A DNA stretch of 64,000 nucleotides, taken from NCBI GenBank assembly GCA_963749715.1, contig CAVVNR010000015.1:124001-188000 (forward strand). Direction: 5' to 3'. This DNA is from Roseiarcus sp963749715. GTDB taxonomy: Bacteria; Pseudomonadota; Alphaproteobacteria; Rhizobiales; Beijerinckiaceae. Positions 8,501-17,462 of the stretch are shown piece by piece (the first letter of the stretch is position 1; each line of letters begins with the position of its first letter). The translations under genes and the position numbers were made by a program. The notes under the pieces were generated by a model that saw nothing but the letters and a program-made list of their open reading frames with translations, did not search any database and was not told where the DNA came from.

Positions 8501-10375
8501 GCTGTTGTTCAGCGTACCCGTAATCGTCAGGCTGCCGCCGCCCTCGCCAACCCCAAACCCCTGATTGTCGACGTCGAGTGTTCCGGTGTTGGTGAAACCG
8601 CCGTCGACGGTGAGCGCCGTATCGAAGTGAATTCCGAACGTCCCGCTGTTGTTGAACGCTCCATTGAGCGTCAGCGGTGCGACATAGGTCAGTTCAAAAC
8701 TGCCCGCGTTGCTTGTGAACCCGGTGCCGGTGAAAGCCAGCGTCGCCGCAAAGCTCGACGAACCATTCACCGCGAAAGTGTCGCCGCTGCCGTTGGTGAG
8801 CCCGCCCAGCGTCGCCGTCGTCGATGCTCCGGCATAGCCATTGCCGATCTGCACCGTGCCGCTGTTGTTCAGCGTACCCGTAATCGTCAGGCTGCCGCCG
8901 CCCTCGCCAACCCCAAACCCCTCATTGTCGACGTCGAGTGTTCCGGTGTTGGTGAAACCGCCGTCGACGGTGAGCGCCGTATCGAAGTGAATTCCGAACG
9001 TCCCGCTGTTGTTGAACGCTCCATTGAGCGTCAGCGGTGCGACATAGGTCAGTTCAAAACTGCCCGCGTTGCTTGTGAACCCGGTGCCGGTGAAAGCCAG
9101 CGTCGCCGCAAAGCTCGACGAACCATTCACCGCGAAAGTGTCGCCGCTGCCGTTGGTGAGCCCGCCCAGCGTCGCCGTCGTCGATGCTCCGGCATAGCCA
9201 TTGCCGATCTGCACCGTGCCGCTGTTGTTCAGCGTACCCGTAATCGTCAGGCTGCCGCCGCCCTCGCCAACCCCAAACCCCTCATTGTCGACGTCGAGTG
9301 TTCCGGTGTTGGTGAAACCGCCGTCGACGGTGAGCGCCGTATCGAAGTGAATTCCGAACGTCCCGCTGTTGTTGAACGCTCCATTGAGCGTCAGCGGTGC
9401 GACATAGGTCAGTTCAAAACTGCCCGCGTTGCTTGTGAACCCGGTGCCGGTGAAAGCCAGCGTCGCCGCAAAGCTCGACGAACCATTCACCGCGAAAGTG
9501 TCGCCGCTGCCGTTGGTGAGCCCGCCCAGCGTCGCCGTCGTCGATGCTCCGGCATAGCCATTGCCGATCTGCACCGTGCCGCTGTTGTTCAGCGTACCCG
9601 TAATCGTCAGGCTGCCGCCGCCCTCGCCAACCCCAAACCCCTCATTGTCGACGTCGAGTGTTCCGGTGTTGGTGAAACCGCCGTCGACGGTGAGCGCCGT
9701 ATCGAAGTGAATTCCGAACGTCCCGCTGTTGTTGAACGCTCCATTGAGCGTCAGCGGTGCGACATAGGTCAGTTCAAAACTGCCCGCGTTGCTTGTGAAC
9801 CCGGTGCCGGTGAAAGCCAGCGTCGCCGCAAAGCTCGACGAACCATTCACCGCGAAAGTGTCGCCGCTGCCGTTGGTGAGCCCGCCCAGCGTCGCCGTCG
9901 TCGATGCTCCGGCATAGCCATTGCCGATCTGCACCGTGCCGCTGTTGTTCAGCGTACCCGTAATCGTCAGGCTGCCGCCGCCCTCGCCAACCCCAAACCC
10001 CTCATTGTCGACGTCGAGTGTTCCGGTGTTGGTGAAACCGCCGTCGACGGTGACCGACGCGTTGCTGTGCAACCCGAACGTCCCGGCGTTGGTGAAGGCG
10101 CTAGCGGAGGTGCTGGTCACCGTCAGCGACGTTTGCGCGGACGAACTCCCGTCCACCGCGAGCGTGGCGGTCGGGTCAGTGATCGACACCGAATTAACCG
10201 TGAAATTCTCGCCCGCGCTGATTGTGACCGCGTAGGTGGCGGGCTGGGGGGAGGACGGGGTAGGGAGTTTTACTTCCGTGTTGGAGTTATCGGGAACAAC
10301 ACCAGTGTTCCAGTCCTGCGGGGTATTCCAGTCCGCCGAGCCGTCGATCCAGACCGCCTTCGTCACCTTAGCCAT
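5587..10375 (-). CDS. Giant beta-strand-repeat surface protein, one frameshift
   Basis: About 1,596 residues once a +1 frameshift at about 8319 is corrected; as it stands the two parts are 10375-8201 and 8325-5587. The ATG at 10375 has an excellent GGAGGGAGGAAATA leader. The N-terminus AVWIDGSADWNTPQDW is shared in style with the proteins starting at 30413 and 42632. The body is built of N-S/T-G-T strands typical of right-handed beta-helix adhesins (TVDGGFTNTGTLDVDN, TGTLNNSGTVQIGNG). The 120-residue unit is encoded by the 360-bp array at 7661-10052. No Sec signal, YadA anchor or autotransporter barrel is visible. The C-terminus (GDTVELNGSWAFSAIS, then ITPGKITTIGLA) resembles ends of type I-secreted proteins. 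Likely a secreted adhesin or matrix protein. Both strands are open across the array, and this frame was chosen on start site and composition. Confidence 0.75.
7661..10052. repeat. 360-bp tandem repeat array, about 6.6 nearly identical copies
   Basis: Units start at 7661, 8021, 8382, 9102, 9462 and 9822, with one more at 8742. All are 360 bp apart except the second, which is 361 because of an extra T at 8319. Differences I can see are few: T/C within TCGAAGTGAATTCC near 8270, and CTGATTGTCG instead of CTCATTGTCG near 8560. Such identity implies very recent expansion or gene conversion. Copy number is likely to vary between strains and is prone to assembly collapse. The period is a multiple of three, so the coding frame is kept. 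Confidence 0.95.
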
Positions 10376-10515
10376 TATTTCCTCCCTCCAAATACCGGTC
10401 CCTCACAATCTCCCGTTGGAGGTGATCCAGCCGAATTTCACTCCCGAAGTCTTTCTGAACGTGTCGATTTCGATCAATTTAGAGGCGCATAGCGCGACCC
10501 GACGATTGCTTCGCT

Positions 10516-10962
10516 TCAACTCGTCTTGCCTGCTTCCTCCAACGTAGTCCTTGGCAGGTGCGCCGGCCTGAATTTCGCGCTGGCCCTCGCTGGCCTCAGT
10601 TCGACGCTCACGGGATTTGGGACATGATCCAGCGTCGCCCCAGTCGAGGCGTCCGTCGCCAATCCAACGATGCCTCCAACTATGAGGTTTCCCGCCATGG
10701 CCGCTTGGCCCGCACCAGAAGCTTGAGTCTTCACTTGAACGACTTGGGAAATGAATTCAGGCTTTTCAAAACGAACGCCGAATTCGTCTTTTCGTCCTAC
10801 CGTAATCGTGCAGGGAGTTGTGCAACTTTGCCCAGTCGACGCCGTCGCGATAGCGCCATTCGGCGCGGAGCGTATTTGAACTTGGTCGTTCGTTCCTCGC
10901 GTTACGGTGGCGCAACCGCCAAGAATGAGCAGAGTCGCGAATGCCCCGACGCCCTTCAACAT
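10516..10962 (-). CDS. Lipoprotein with PEGA-like domain
   Basis: 148 residues, starting at the ATG at 10962 with GGGGAGGA upstream. The N-terminus MLKGVGAFATLLILGGCATV is a lipoprotein signal with lipobox LGGC. The mature part (NDQVQIRSAPNGAIATASTG, then CTTPCTITVGRKDEFGVRFE) resembles PEGA-type surface layer domains seen in small alphaproteobacterial lipoproteins. A short glycine/alanine-rich segment (AAMAGNLIVGGIVGLATDAS) may be membrane-associated. Two Cys residues could form a disulfide. Downstream of a broken repeat-protein start (11054-11148). Function unknown. Confidence 0.75.
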   Translation of the reverse strand: MLKGVGAFATLLILGGCATVTRGTNDQVQIRSAPNGAIATASTGQSCTTPCTITVGRKDEFGVRFEKPEFISQVVQVKTQASGAGQAAMAGNLIVGGIVGLATDASTGATLDHVPNPVSVELRPARASAKFRPAHLPRTTLEEAGKTS

Positions 10963-11053
10963 ACTTATCCTCCCCGCTTCACTCCGCCAGATTGTCAGCG
11001 TTTTCTCATCCGCCCAGAACCACAGACGAAGCGCTTCATTGCGCCGCAGCGCT

Positions 11054-11148
11054 TCATTGCACCCTGTGAGAGTTGTCCTCGACGAATCCCGTCCAGTCGG
11101 TCGAGTCGTTCCAATCGCCTTGAGGCCCTTCCAAGTGAAAGTGGCCAT
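11054..11148 (-). pseudogene. N-terminal relic of a beta-strand-repeat protein gene
   Basis: A strong Shine-Dalgarno (GAGAGGGAGGG) precedes ATG at 11148. The protein begins MATFTWKGL and, after a frame change, GDWNDSTDWTGFVEDN. This matches the W..G.GDW....DW.G start of the beta-strand-repeat family (compare the protein starting at 10375). A stop follows at 11054 and no body remains. It is a decayed start of a further family member. Confidence 0.5.
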
Positions 11149-11422
11149 CTTGCCCTCCCTCTCGCTCGCGCCCGCGCTCTCGCCGCCGGCCGCTCAAGAA
11201 CGCTTGGCCTCCCCTATCCGGCGCTGGCGGATCGGCACCCCCTGAAGGGCCGTCGTCCGGCTGCCACGGCGAACGAGCCTCAAGCAGCCAATCGCTGATT
11301 TCGGGAGGGATTCGATCTCCCGGCGACCCCGTGCAGCCGGACGGTTGGCCCCTTCGAGATCACAGCACAAATCGCGCGCTCACGGTGTCATCTGCGCAGA
11401 TGACATAACCCTAAAAACTTTT

Positions 11423-11698
11423 TTAGGGGTTCGGGGTCGTGTCGAAGCCGTGCCGGGCGCGGAGAGCGAGAAGTCCGGCCCGGTTGTGGAGATCGAGCCC
11501 GTCGTAGACGCGGCGGACGTGCGTGTGCAGGGTCGGCGCCCCGAGGCCGAGCTTGTGCGCCGCCTCCCTTTCCGTCGCGCGCGCCGCCAGCGCGGCGATA
11601 GCCTCAGACCGACGCTGCGTCAGGCCCAGCCGGGCGCGCAGTCGCGCCGGCGTCGGCCGGTCACGTCGCCCACTCGGGTCGATTAACCTCACAGTCAT
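11423..11698 (-). CDS. LuxR-type helix-turn-helix protein, probably truncated
   Basis: 91 residues from ATG at 11698. The C-terminal 60 residues match the GerE/LuxR DNA-binding fold: GLTQRRSEAIAALAARATER, then EAAHKLGLGAPTLHTHVRRV and YDGLDLHNRAGLLAL. The frame stays open upstream to 12082, but that part is dispersed-repeat DNA and not an effector domain. Full-length LuxR regulators have 150-200 more residues, so this may be a C-terminal remnant or a short stand-alone HTH. Function uncertain. Confidence 0.5.
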   Translation of the reverse strand: MTVRLIDPSGRRDRPTPARLRARLGLTQRRSEAIAALAARATEREAAHKLGLGAPTLHTHVRRVYDGLDLHNRAGLLALRARHGFDTTPNP

Positions 11699-12149
11699 GG
11701 CGCCGGCGCCGGTCGCGCCGAAGCCGTAGGCGCAAGCGAGCAATTGGACAATCAAACCCTTCGGCCCCGGCCCCGCGAGGCGAAGCTCACCGGGGTGAGA
11801 TCCGCCCGCGCGCGAATTGGTTGCCGACCACACCACAATCTCGAAGCATTTTGTTTGCGGAAAATTAGAATCCGTGATAATGTGTTTCCTGATTCCCGAG
11901 AGCGCCCCGTCATTCCAGCGGCGCGGGGGAAAGGGGGCGACAAGAATTTTTTTGGGCTGGGGGTCGGCGCAGCCCCCTGAAAACGCTCGAATCAACGAAG
12001 GGAATCCAAGGAAATCGGGGCCATTAGTTTTGCTGGATTTGGATTCGCGCCGGTCGGAACGGCTCCGGGCGCGTCCCGACAAGGAATTCCAAATTCGAAC
12101 GCCGAGCCTATCCCCGACCCTCCGGTTTCATGTGAAACGCCGCGCGAAG
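11699..12149. other. Intergenic with a dispersed repeat
   Basis: No convincing gene. It contains the dispersed element described at 11936-12020 and an AT-richer stretch around 11840-11890. Confidence 0.6.
11936..12020 (-). repeat. Dispersed intergenic repeat, copy 1
   Basis: Read on the minus strand it runs GATTTCCTTGGATTCCCTTC, GAGCGTTTTCA, CTGCGCCGACCCCCAG and a run of seven A. The copy at 24082-24165 has the same blocks in the same order on the plus strand. Translated in one frame, both give a KT....FxGFP...F motif, which I recall from short hypothetical proteins of Rhizobiales. I regard it as a repeat, not a gene. Confidence 0.6.
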
Positions 12150-12758
12150 TCATCCGTCCTGGGTCTCGCGAGCGGCGGCGCTGAGCGCGCGGGCGACCGC
12201 GTTCAAGGCCTCGGGATAGATCCGGTGCTCCTCTTTCAGGACGCGCGCGGCGAGCGTCTCGGCGTCGTCGCCGGGCAGGACCGCAACCCGCGCTTGGGCG
12301 ATGATCGGTCCGGCGTCGAGCTCAGGCGTCACCAAGTGAACCGTGCAGCCATGCTCGGCGAGCCCCTGGCGAAGCGCGCGCTCGTGGGTGTCGAGCCCGC
12401 GCAGGTTTGGCAGCAGCGAGGGGTGAATGTTGAGGAGGCGTCCCTTCCAGCGCTCGACGAACGGCGCGCTCAACACCCGCATGAAACCCGCGAGGCAGAC
12501 GATCTCGGCGCGGGCGGAGCGAAGCCGCGCCTCGAGCGCCGCCTCGAACGCCGCCTTCCCGGGATAGGCGCGAAAGTCGATCGCCTCGGCGGCGATTCCC
12601 GCCTCGCGCGCGCTCGCAAGGCCCGGCGCGGCCGGCTGGTCCGACAGGACGAGGGCGATCTCGGCCGCAAAGTCCGGCGCGCGCGCCGCCTCGACCAGCG
12701 CGCTCATGTTGGAGCCGCGGCCCGAGATGAGAACGACCGTTCGCGCCCGAACGCTCAC
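12150..12758 (-). CDS. purN: Phosphoribosylglycinamide formyltransferase
   Basis: 202 residues. Transfers the formyl group of 10-formyl-THF to GAR in purine synthesis. The N-terminal VVLISGRGSNMSALV binds phosphate; AEIVCLAGFMRVLS and the catalytic stretch LLNIHPSLLPNLRGLDTHERAL (Asn, His) are followed by GCTVHLVTPELDAGPII with the catalytic Asp. Start GTG at 12758 overlaps the purM stop (GTGA), so the two genes are translationally coupled. Confidence 0.96.
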   Translation of the reverse strand: MSVRARTVVLISGRGSNMSALVEAARAPDFAAEIALVLSDQPAAPGLASAREAGIAAEAIDFRAYPGKAAFEAALEARLRSARAEIVCLAGFMRVLSAPFVERWKGRLLNIHPSLLPNLRGLDTHERALRQGLAEHGCTVHLVTPELDAGPIIAQARVAVLPGDDAETLAARVLKEEHRIYPEALNAVARALSAAARETQDG

Positions 12759-13819
12759 AGCTTGAGCTTGCCGCGGGTGACGAGCCGCCGGCCCGCGGCA
12801 GGGGCCAGTTCGCCGATCAGGACCGGCGACAGACCCGCGCCGGCGAGGGCGTCGCGCGCTTCCGGCTCGAGTTCGGCGGAAACGAACGCCGCGATCCCGA
12901 AGCCGCAATTGAAGGTCCGCACCATCTCCGCTTGGTCGAGATCGCCGGTCGCCGCGAGCCACGAAAAGACCGGGGGCGGCGTGAAGGCGTCGAGATCGAG
13001 CAAGACGGCGAGGCTTTCATCGAGCACGCGCGGCAGATTGTCCGGATAGCCGCCCCCGGTGATGTGGGCGAGGGCGTACACGCCTCGCGTCCGCGCCAGC
13101 GCCTGAAGCAGCGGCCGAACGTAGAGCCGCGTCGGCGTCAGCAGCGCCGCGCCGAGCGAGCGCGACCGATCGAAAGGCGCCGGAGCGTCCCAGCTGAGCC
13201 CGGATCGCGCGACGACGCGCCGCACCAGCGAAAATCCATTGGAATGGACGCCCGACGAAGGCAGACCATAGACAAGATCCCCCGCTCTCAGTCCCGGGCG
13301 GGGCAGCAATGTTCCACGCTCGGCCGCGCCGACGGCGAACCCGGCGATGTCGAGATCGCCCGAAGCGTAAACGCCGGGCATTTCCGCGGTCTCTCCGCCG
13401 ATCAAGGCGCAGCCGGACTGGGCGCAACCCTCCGCGACGCCCCGGACGACGGCCGAGACGACGTCCTCGTCAAGCTTGCCGGACGCGAAATAGTCGAGGA
13501 AGAACAGTGGTTCAGCGCCTTGAACGACGATGTCGTTGACGCACATCGCCACGAGGTCGATGCCGATCGTGTCGTAGATCCCGCTCTCGACGGCGATCTT
13601 CACCTTCGTGCCGACGCCGTCGTTCGCCGCGACCAGGATCGGGTCGACGAAGCCGGCCGCGCGAAGATCGAACAATCCGCCGAAGCCGCCAAGCTCCGCG
13701 TTGGCTCCAGGGCGGCGCGTGGCGCGAGCCAGGGGCCGTATTCGATCGACAATCCGGTTGCCGGTATCGATGTCGACCCCCAATTCGGCGTAAGTGAGAG
13801 GCTTGCAGCTTTCAGACAT
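12755..13819 (-). CDS. purM: Phosphoribosylformylglycinamidine cyclo-ligase (AIR synthetase)
   Basis: 354 residues. ATP-dependent closure of the imidazole ring in purine synthesis. It shows LTYAELGVDIDTGNRIVDRI, the ATP-site region VAANDGVGTKVKIA and MCVNDIVVQGAEPLFFLDYF, then ALIGGETAEMPGVY and GVHSNGFSLVRRVV, all diagnostic for PurM. ATG at 13819 has GGAG upstream. Forms an operon with purN and is divergent from the CDP-alcohol phosphatidyltransferase, sharing a gap of about 190 bp. Confidence 0.97.
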   Translation of the reverse strand: MSESCKPLTYAELGVDIDTGNRIVDRIRPLARATRRPGANAELGGFGGLFDLRAAGFVDPILVAANDGVGTKVKIAVESGIYDTIGIDLVAMCVNDIVVQGAEPLFFLDYFASGKLDEDVVSAVVRGVAEGCAQSGCALIGGETAEMPGVYASGDLDIAGFAVGAAERGTLLPRPGLRAGDLVYGLPSSGVHSNGFSLVRRVVARSGLSWDAPAPFDRSRSLGAALLTPTRLYVRPLLQALARTRGVYALAHITGGGYPDNLPRVLDESLAVLLDLDAFTPPPVFSWLAATGDLDQAEMVRTFNCGFGIAAFVSAELEPEARDALAGAGLSPVLIGELAPAAGRRLVTRGKLKL

Positions 13820-14009
13820 CGAGGCTCCGGCTGGGTTCGGACGATGTCCGGGGTAATTGTCCCCCGCGAAGCACGCAAGGCCCGTTAGCCGGCGTTGGTT
13901 TTCCAGCCAACGACAATCCGTGTTATTCACTACCCCGGTCATCCGCGCGAGCGGCGACGTCGAGCGAGGGGGGATGCGCGGGCGGTGACGCCGGGGGCGT
14001 CGGTACTTG

Positions 14010-14561
14010 ATGAATATTGGCCAAGTTCTCAACAACTTACCCAATCTGATCACGCTGGCGCGAATGCTGATGACGCCTTTGGCGGTAATGATGATAATTT
14101 CGCAGCAATTCCTCCCCGCTTTTTTGATTTTCATCTTCGCCGGCGTTTCGGATGCGATCGACGGTTTCATCGCCAGGAATTTTGATCTGCGCACGGAGTT
14201 GGGCGCCTATCTTGATCCGCTGGCGGATAAGGCGCTCCTGATTTCAATCTACGTTTCGCTCGCTATCTATGCCGGGTTGCCGGCTTGGATCGCGGTCACC
14301 GTCGTATCGCGGGACGTCATGATTCTGTTTGCCGTTCTGGTCTCCTGGCTGCTCGAAAAACCGGTCGAAATTCGCCCGGTCTGGGTATCGAAGTTCAATA
14401 CGGTCGCGCAGATCGCGCTTGCCGGGGTCGCGCTTGGGGTTCGTGGCTACGGCCTCGACCCTCAACCCCTGCAGACCTACCTTGAATGGGCGGTCGCCGG
14501 GACAACCTTGGCCTCGGGCGGCGTCTATATCGCCCAGTGGCTGGACCATATGAGTCGCTAG
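14010..14561 (+). CDS. CDP-alcohol phosphatidyltransferase family protein
   Basis: 183 residues. Integral membrane enzyme that swaps CMP in a CDP-lipid for an alcohol, such as glycerol-3-phosphate in phosphatidylglycerol synthesis. The signature is complete: SDAIDGFIARNF, then TELGAYLDPLADK (DGxxAR...GxxxDxxxD). About five hydrophobic segments. ATG at 14010, with TTG at 14007 as an alternative. Similar to PgsA, but in this purM-hdaA neighbourhood such genes are often second, non-essential paralogues, so I give no symbol. First of a tight plus-strand run with the VOC protein, AI-2E exporter and hdaA. Confidence 0.9.
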   Translation: MNIGQVLNNLPNLITLARMLMTPLAVMMIISQQFLPAFLIFIFAGVSDAIDGFIARNFDLRTELGAYLDPLADKALLISIYVSLAIYAGLPAWIAVTVVSRDVMILFAVLVSWLLEKPVEIRPVWVSKFNTVAQIALAGVALGVRGYGLDPQPLQTYLEWAVAGTTLASGGVYIAQWLDHMSR

Positions 14562-14570
14562 GCCGCAGCC

Positions 14571-14981
14571 ATGCTCGAGCGCCTCGCAGCCGTTACCGTT
14601 CTTGTCCCCGCCTATGATGACGGCCTTGCTTTCTTCCGCGACGTCCTCGGTTTTGCGGTTCTCGAGGACACCCCGCTTGGCGAAAACAAACGCTGGATCG
14701 TGGTCGCCCCGTCGCAAGGCTCAGGGGCGGCGGTGGTGCTTGCGGCTCCGAGCGATGAGCGGCAGAGCGCCCGCCTTGGCGACCAGACGGGGGGACGGGT
14801 CGGCTTTTTCCTTCACACCACCGACTTCTGGAGCGACTACGAATCGATGCGCGCGCGCGGCGTCAGATTCCTTGAAACGCCGCGCCGCGAGCCTTACGGG
14901 CTGGTTGCTGTGTTCCTCGATCCTTGGGGCGGCAAATGGGACCTGCTGCAACCGGCCGATAAGCCCGGCGAGATCCGATGA
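14571..14981 (+). CDS. VOC (glyoxalase/bleomycin resistance) family protein
   Basis: 136 residues, starting 10 bases after the preceding stop. One vicinal-oxygen-chelate domain: LVPAYDDGLAFFRDVLGFAV, FFLHTTDFWSDYESMRARGV and VAVFLDPWGGKWDLLQP, the last holding the usual metal-ligand region. The substrate cannot be predicted. Its position in the run suggests cotranscription with neighbours. Confidence 0.88.
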   Translation: MLERLAAVTVLVPAYDDGLAFFRDVLGFAVLEDTPLGENKRWIVVAPSQGSGAAVVLAAPSDERQSARLGDQTGGRVGFFLHTTDFWSDYESMRARGVRFLETPRREPYGLVAVFLDPWGGKWDLLQPADKPGEIR

Positions 14982-14991
14982 GCTCCGCCCG

Positions 14992-16101
14992 GTGAGCCTT
15001 GAGCGCCAAATTCTGTTTTGGGCGGCCGTGGTCGCGGCGGTGTGGTACGTCCTTTATTTGCTTGGGTCGACGATAACGCCTTTCGCGGCCGGCATCATGC
15101 TCGGCTACCTTCTCGACCCTGTCGCGCTCAAACTTCAAAGGCTCGGACTTAACCGCCTCGGCGCATCGCTACTCATTCTGATCACGTTCGCCCTGAGCAT
15201 GACGGTTGTGCTCATTCTCGTCGTTCCGATCTTAGGCAATCAATTCGTTGCCTTTTCCCAGCGCCTGCCGGACTATGCGGTGCGCCTGCAGGCGCATGCT
15301 GTGGAGGAGGGCAATGCCCTTATTGCGAAGTATGGAGCCGGGTGGCTAGGCACCCTTGGCCTCAACCAGCAGCTGTCGAGCGGACAAATTCAGAGCTCCG
15401 TCAGCGATTTTGTCACCCAGGGTGCGCAATGGCTTCTCAACGCCCTCAAGTCGCTCGTCTCCGGCGGGGCCGCGGTATTCAGCTTCCTGTCATTGATGAT
15501 CATCACGCCTGTCGTCGCCTTCTATATTCTCATCGACTGGCACAGAATGATCTCGGAACTCGACAGCTGGCTTCCGCTCGATTACCGCGACAATCTGCGA
15601 AAAATCGCTCGAGAGATAGATCACGCTTTGGCTGGCTTCATCCGCGGCCAGTCAATCGTCTGCTTGTTCCTGGGGCTCTGGTACGGCCTCGGATTGACCC
15701 TGATTGGCCTCGATTTTGGATTCGTGATCGGCGTGCTGGCCGGCTTCTTGAGTTTCGTACCGTATGTGGGATCGCTGACTGCATTGGTGCTCTCCCTAGG
15801 AGTAGCGCTTGTTCAAGGCTGGCCAAGTCTCGAGCTTTTCTTCATGGCGCTCGCCGTTGTCGGGGTCGGTCAATTCTTCGAGGGCAACGTGTTGTCGCCG
15901 AAGCTCGTCGGCAAATCCGTCGGACTTCACCCGGTCTGGCTTATGTTTTCGCTGCTGGCGTTCGGGCAATTGTTCGGATTTCTCGGGCTGCTGATCGCTG
16001 TTCCGACGGCCGCGGCGATCGGCGTCGTTGCCCGCCATCTCATCGCTGTCTACCTGAAGAGCCAATTTTATCGAGGCCGCTCGGCGCCGGAGCGCCAATG
16101 A
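14992..16101 (+). CDS. AI-2E family transporter (PerM-like)
   Basis: 369 residues with about eight membrane segments. GTG start at 14992, as no ATG is in frame. N-terminal helices (ILFWAAVVAAVWYVLYLLGS, then TITPFAAGIMLGYLLDP) are typical. A soluble loop around residues 80-150 and the PGS-like conserved core GFLSFVPYVGSLTALVLSLG and NVLSPKLVGKSVGLHPVWLM are family signatures. Such proteins export small molecules or ions; the substrate is unknown here. The stop overlaps the hdaA start. Confidence 0.9.
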   Translation: MSLERQILFWAAVVAAVWYVLYLLGSTITPFAAGIMLGYLLDPVALKLQRLGLNRLGASLLILITFALSMTVVLILVVPILGNQFVAFSQRLPDYAVRLQAHAVEEGNALIAKYGAGWLGTLGLNQQLSSGQIQSSVSDFVTQGAQWLLNALKSLVSGGAAVFSFLSLMIITPVVAFYILIDWHRMISELDSWLPLDYRDNLRKIAREIDHALAGFIRGQSIVCLFLGLWYGLGLTLIGLDFGFVIGVLAGFLSFVPYVGSLTALVLSLGVALVQGWPSLELFFMALAVVGVGQFFEGNVLSPKLVGKSVGLHPVWLMFSLLAFGQLFGFLGLLIAVPTAAAIGVVARHLIAVYLKSQFYRGRSAPERQ

Positions 16102-16790
16102 TTTCTCCGCCTCGCCAAATGGCATTTCGCTGGCCGCACTCGCCAAGCTTCGCGCGCGAAGATTTTCTCCCGGCGCCGTCCAACCGAGAGGCTCTGAGCG
16201 CGATCGAACTTTGGCCGCGTTGGGCGGGTCGAATGTTGGCGCTTGTCGGACCGGAAGGTGCTGGAAAAAGCCACCTCGGAGCAATCTGGGCAGCCGCGTC
16301 AGGCGCTATTACGCTCCGCGGAGAGGCGGTCAACGAACAGAGCGTCGAGGAATGCAGGCAAGCGCGCGCTGTGCTGTTCGAAGACGCCGACCGGGCCACG
16401 CAAGCTGAGGCGTTCTTCTTTCACATTGTGAACACGGCTCTCCAAAACGATCTATGGCTGCTGCTGACCTGCCGAACGGCGCCGGACGCCTGGGGGCTCA
16501 AGACGCCCGACCTCCTGTCGCGACTCCGGCTCGCGCCGATGGTGAGGATTGCTTCGCCGGATATCGAATTGACCGAGGCGGTTCTCTTCAAGCTGTTCAG
16601 CGATCGCCAACTTCAGGTCGAGCCGCATGTGATCGGCTACATAGCTCTGAGGATCGAGCGCTCGCTTGGAGCCGCGCGAGAAATTGTCGCCGCGCTCGAC
16701 AATGAAGGATTGACGCTAGGCCGGCGAGTGACCCGCGCCATGGCGAGCGGGGCGCTGCGCGACATGGCCGCGAAGAGCGAAGCGCCTTAG
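16098..16790 (+). CDS. hdaA: DnaA-like regulatory inactivator (HdaA)
   Basis: 230 residues. In alphaproteobacteria HdaA, with the DNA clamp, promotes ATP hydrolysis by DnaA and prevents re-initiation. It lacks the DnaA DNA-binding domain. P-loop GPEGAGKSHL near residue 50, Walker B-like ARAVLFEDADR, sensor region LWLLLTCRTAPDAW and the AAA+ lid follow. The N-terminus carries PRQMAFRWPHSPSF, the clamp-binding region (QMAF). ATG overlaps the transporter stop (ATGA). Confidence 0.9.
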   Translation: MISPPRQMAFRWPHSPSFAREDFLPAPSNREALSAIELWPRWAGRMLALVGPEGAGKSHLGAIWAAASGAITLRGEAVNEQSVEECRQARAVLFEDADRATQAEAFFFHIVNTALQNDLWLLLTCRTAPDAWGLKTPDLLSRLRLAPMVRIASPDIELTEAVLFKLFSDRQLQVEPHVIGYIALRIERSLGAAREIVAALDNEGLTLGRRVTRAMASGALRDMAAKSEAP

Positions 16791-16892
16791 CCGGGCCACA
16801 AATCTATGCTTACAATTCATTAATAGACGCCATGCGCGTGGGAGATGCGTGGCCTTCAACGAGAGAACTTGCAGCAGAATCCGGAGGAGACG

Positions 16893-17159
16893 ATGCGGAA
16901 GTCCCTCTTTCTAGTGCTCATCGGAATCGGAAGCGGCGTCAGCTATGCGGCCGGTGTGACCGAGGTCGCCACAGGCGTCGGCATGGACGAGCCCTCCACC
17001 TGGCGTTGGCGAGTGACCTCAATTTTAGCGCAACAGAGCGATACCGCCCTTCGCGGCGCGGAGACGATAGGCATTCTAGACGCAGACGCGTTCAACCAAC
17101 GCTACGAGCGCTATACGCCGTGGGGACTGCCGCGGGCGCGGGGCGATTCGCGCGATTAG
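16893..17159 (+). CDS. Small exported protein, unknown function
   Basis: 88 residues; ATG at 16893 after a strong GGAGGAG. The first 20 residues (MRKSLFLVLIGIGSGVSYAA) look like a signal peptide or membrane anchor. The mature part has no motif I recognise. Confidence 0.55.
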   Translation: MRKSLFLVLIGIGSGVSYAAGVTEVATGVGMDEPSTWRWRVTSILAQQSDTALRGAETIGILDADAFNQRYERYTPWGLPRARGDSRD

Positions 17160-17239
17160 AAGCATTGACCGAATTTTAACCTCCGCTCGTCGAAATTAGG
17201 AATCATTGGAGCAATCGATTCCCGAGTTTGGGGGCTGCC

Positions 17240-17446
17240 ATGAACGAGCTCATCCGCTTCCGACCGGCGAAGCGGCTCCGTTGTTCGGCTCCCGATGACC
17301 GCGGCGCGCAGATCCTGTTTTTCACCGGCGTGCGCTATCAGCGGATGGCCGAGGATGCATGCTCGCCCCCGCCGCCGGTGTCATGCCTGGTCAAGCGACA
17401 GGGCGAAGCCGGCGGCGCCGCCGGCGGCCGCACCCGCCGACGCTAA
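17240..17446 (+). CDS. Small conserved hypothetical protein (ILFFTGVRY motif)
   Basis: 68 residues. It contains SAPDDRGAQILFFTGVRYQR, a motif I recall from short hypothetical proteins in Rhizobiales. The C-terminus is Gly/Ala/Arg-rich. Function unknown. Confidence 0.55.
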   Translation: MNELIRFRPAKRLRCSAPDDRGAQILFFTGVRYQRMAEDACSPPPPVSCLVKRQGEAGGAAGGRTRRR

Positions 17447-17462
17447 TTAGGCTTTCGGGCGC

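Noticed and set aside
7661..10052. CRISPR array or satellite-like noncoding repeat
   Set aside because: Units are 360 bp, directly adjacent, without short repeats separated by unique spacers, and code in frame for a beta-helix protein.
8120..10492. 790-codon plus-strand frame across the tandem array
   Set aside because: It is the antisense of the repeat protein; the 360-bp period keeps any open frame open. The composition (Arg/Ala-rich) and lack of a ribosome-binding site argue against it.
11699..12082. Upstream extension of the LuxR-type HTH protein to 219 residues
   Set aside because: The added part consists of dispersed-repeat DNA and shows no sensor domain.
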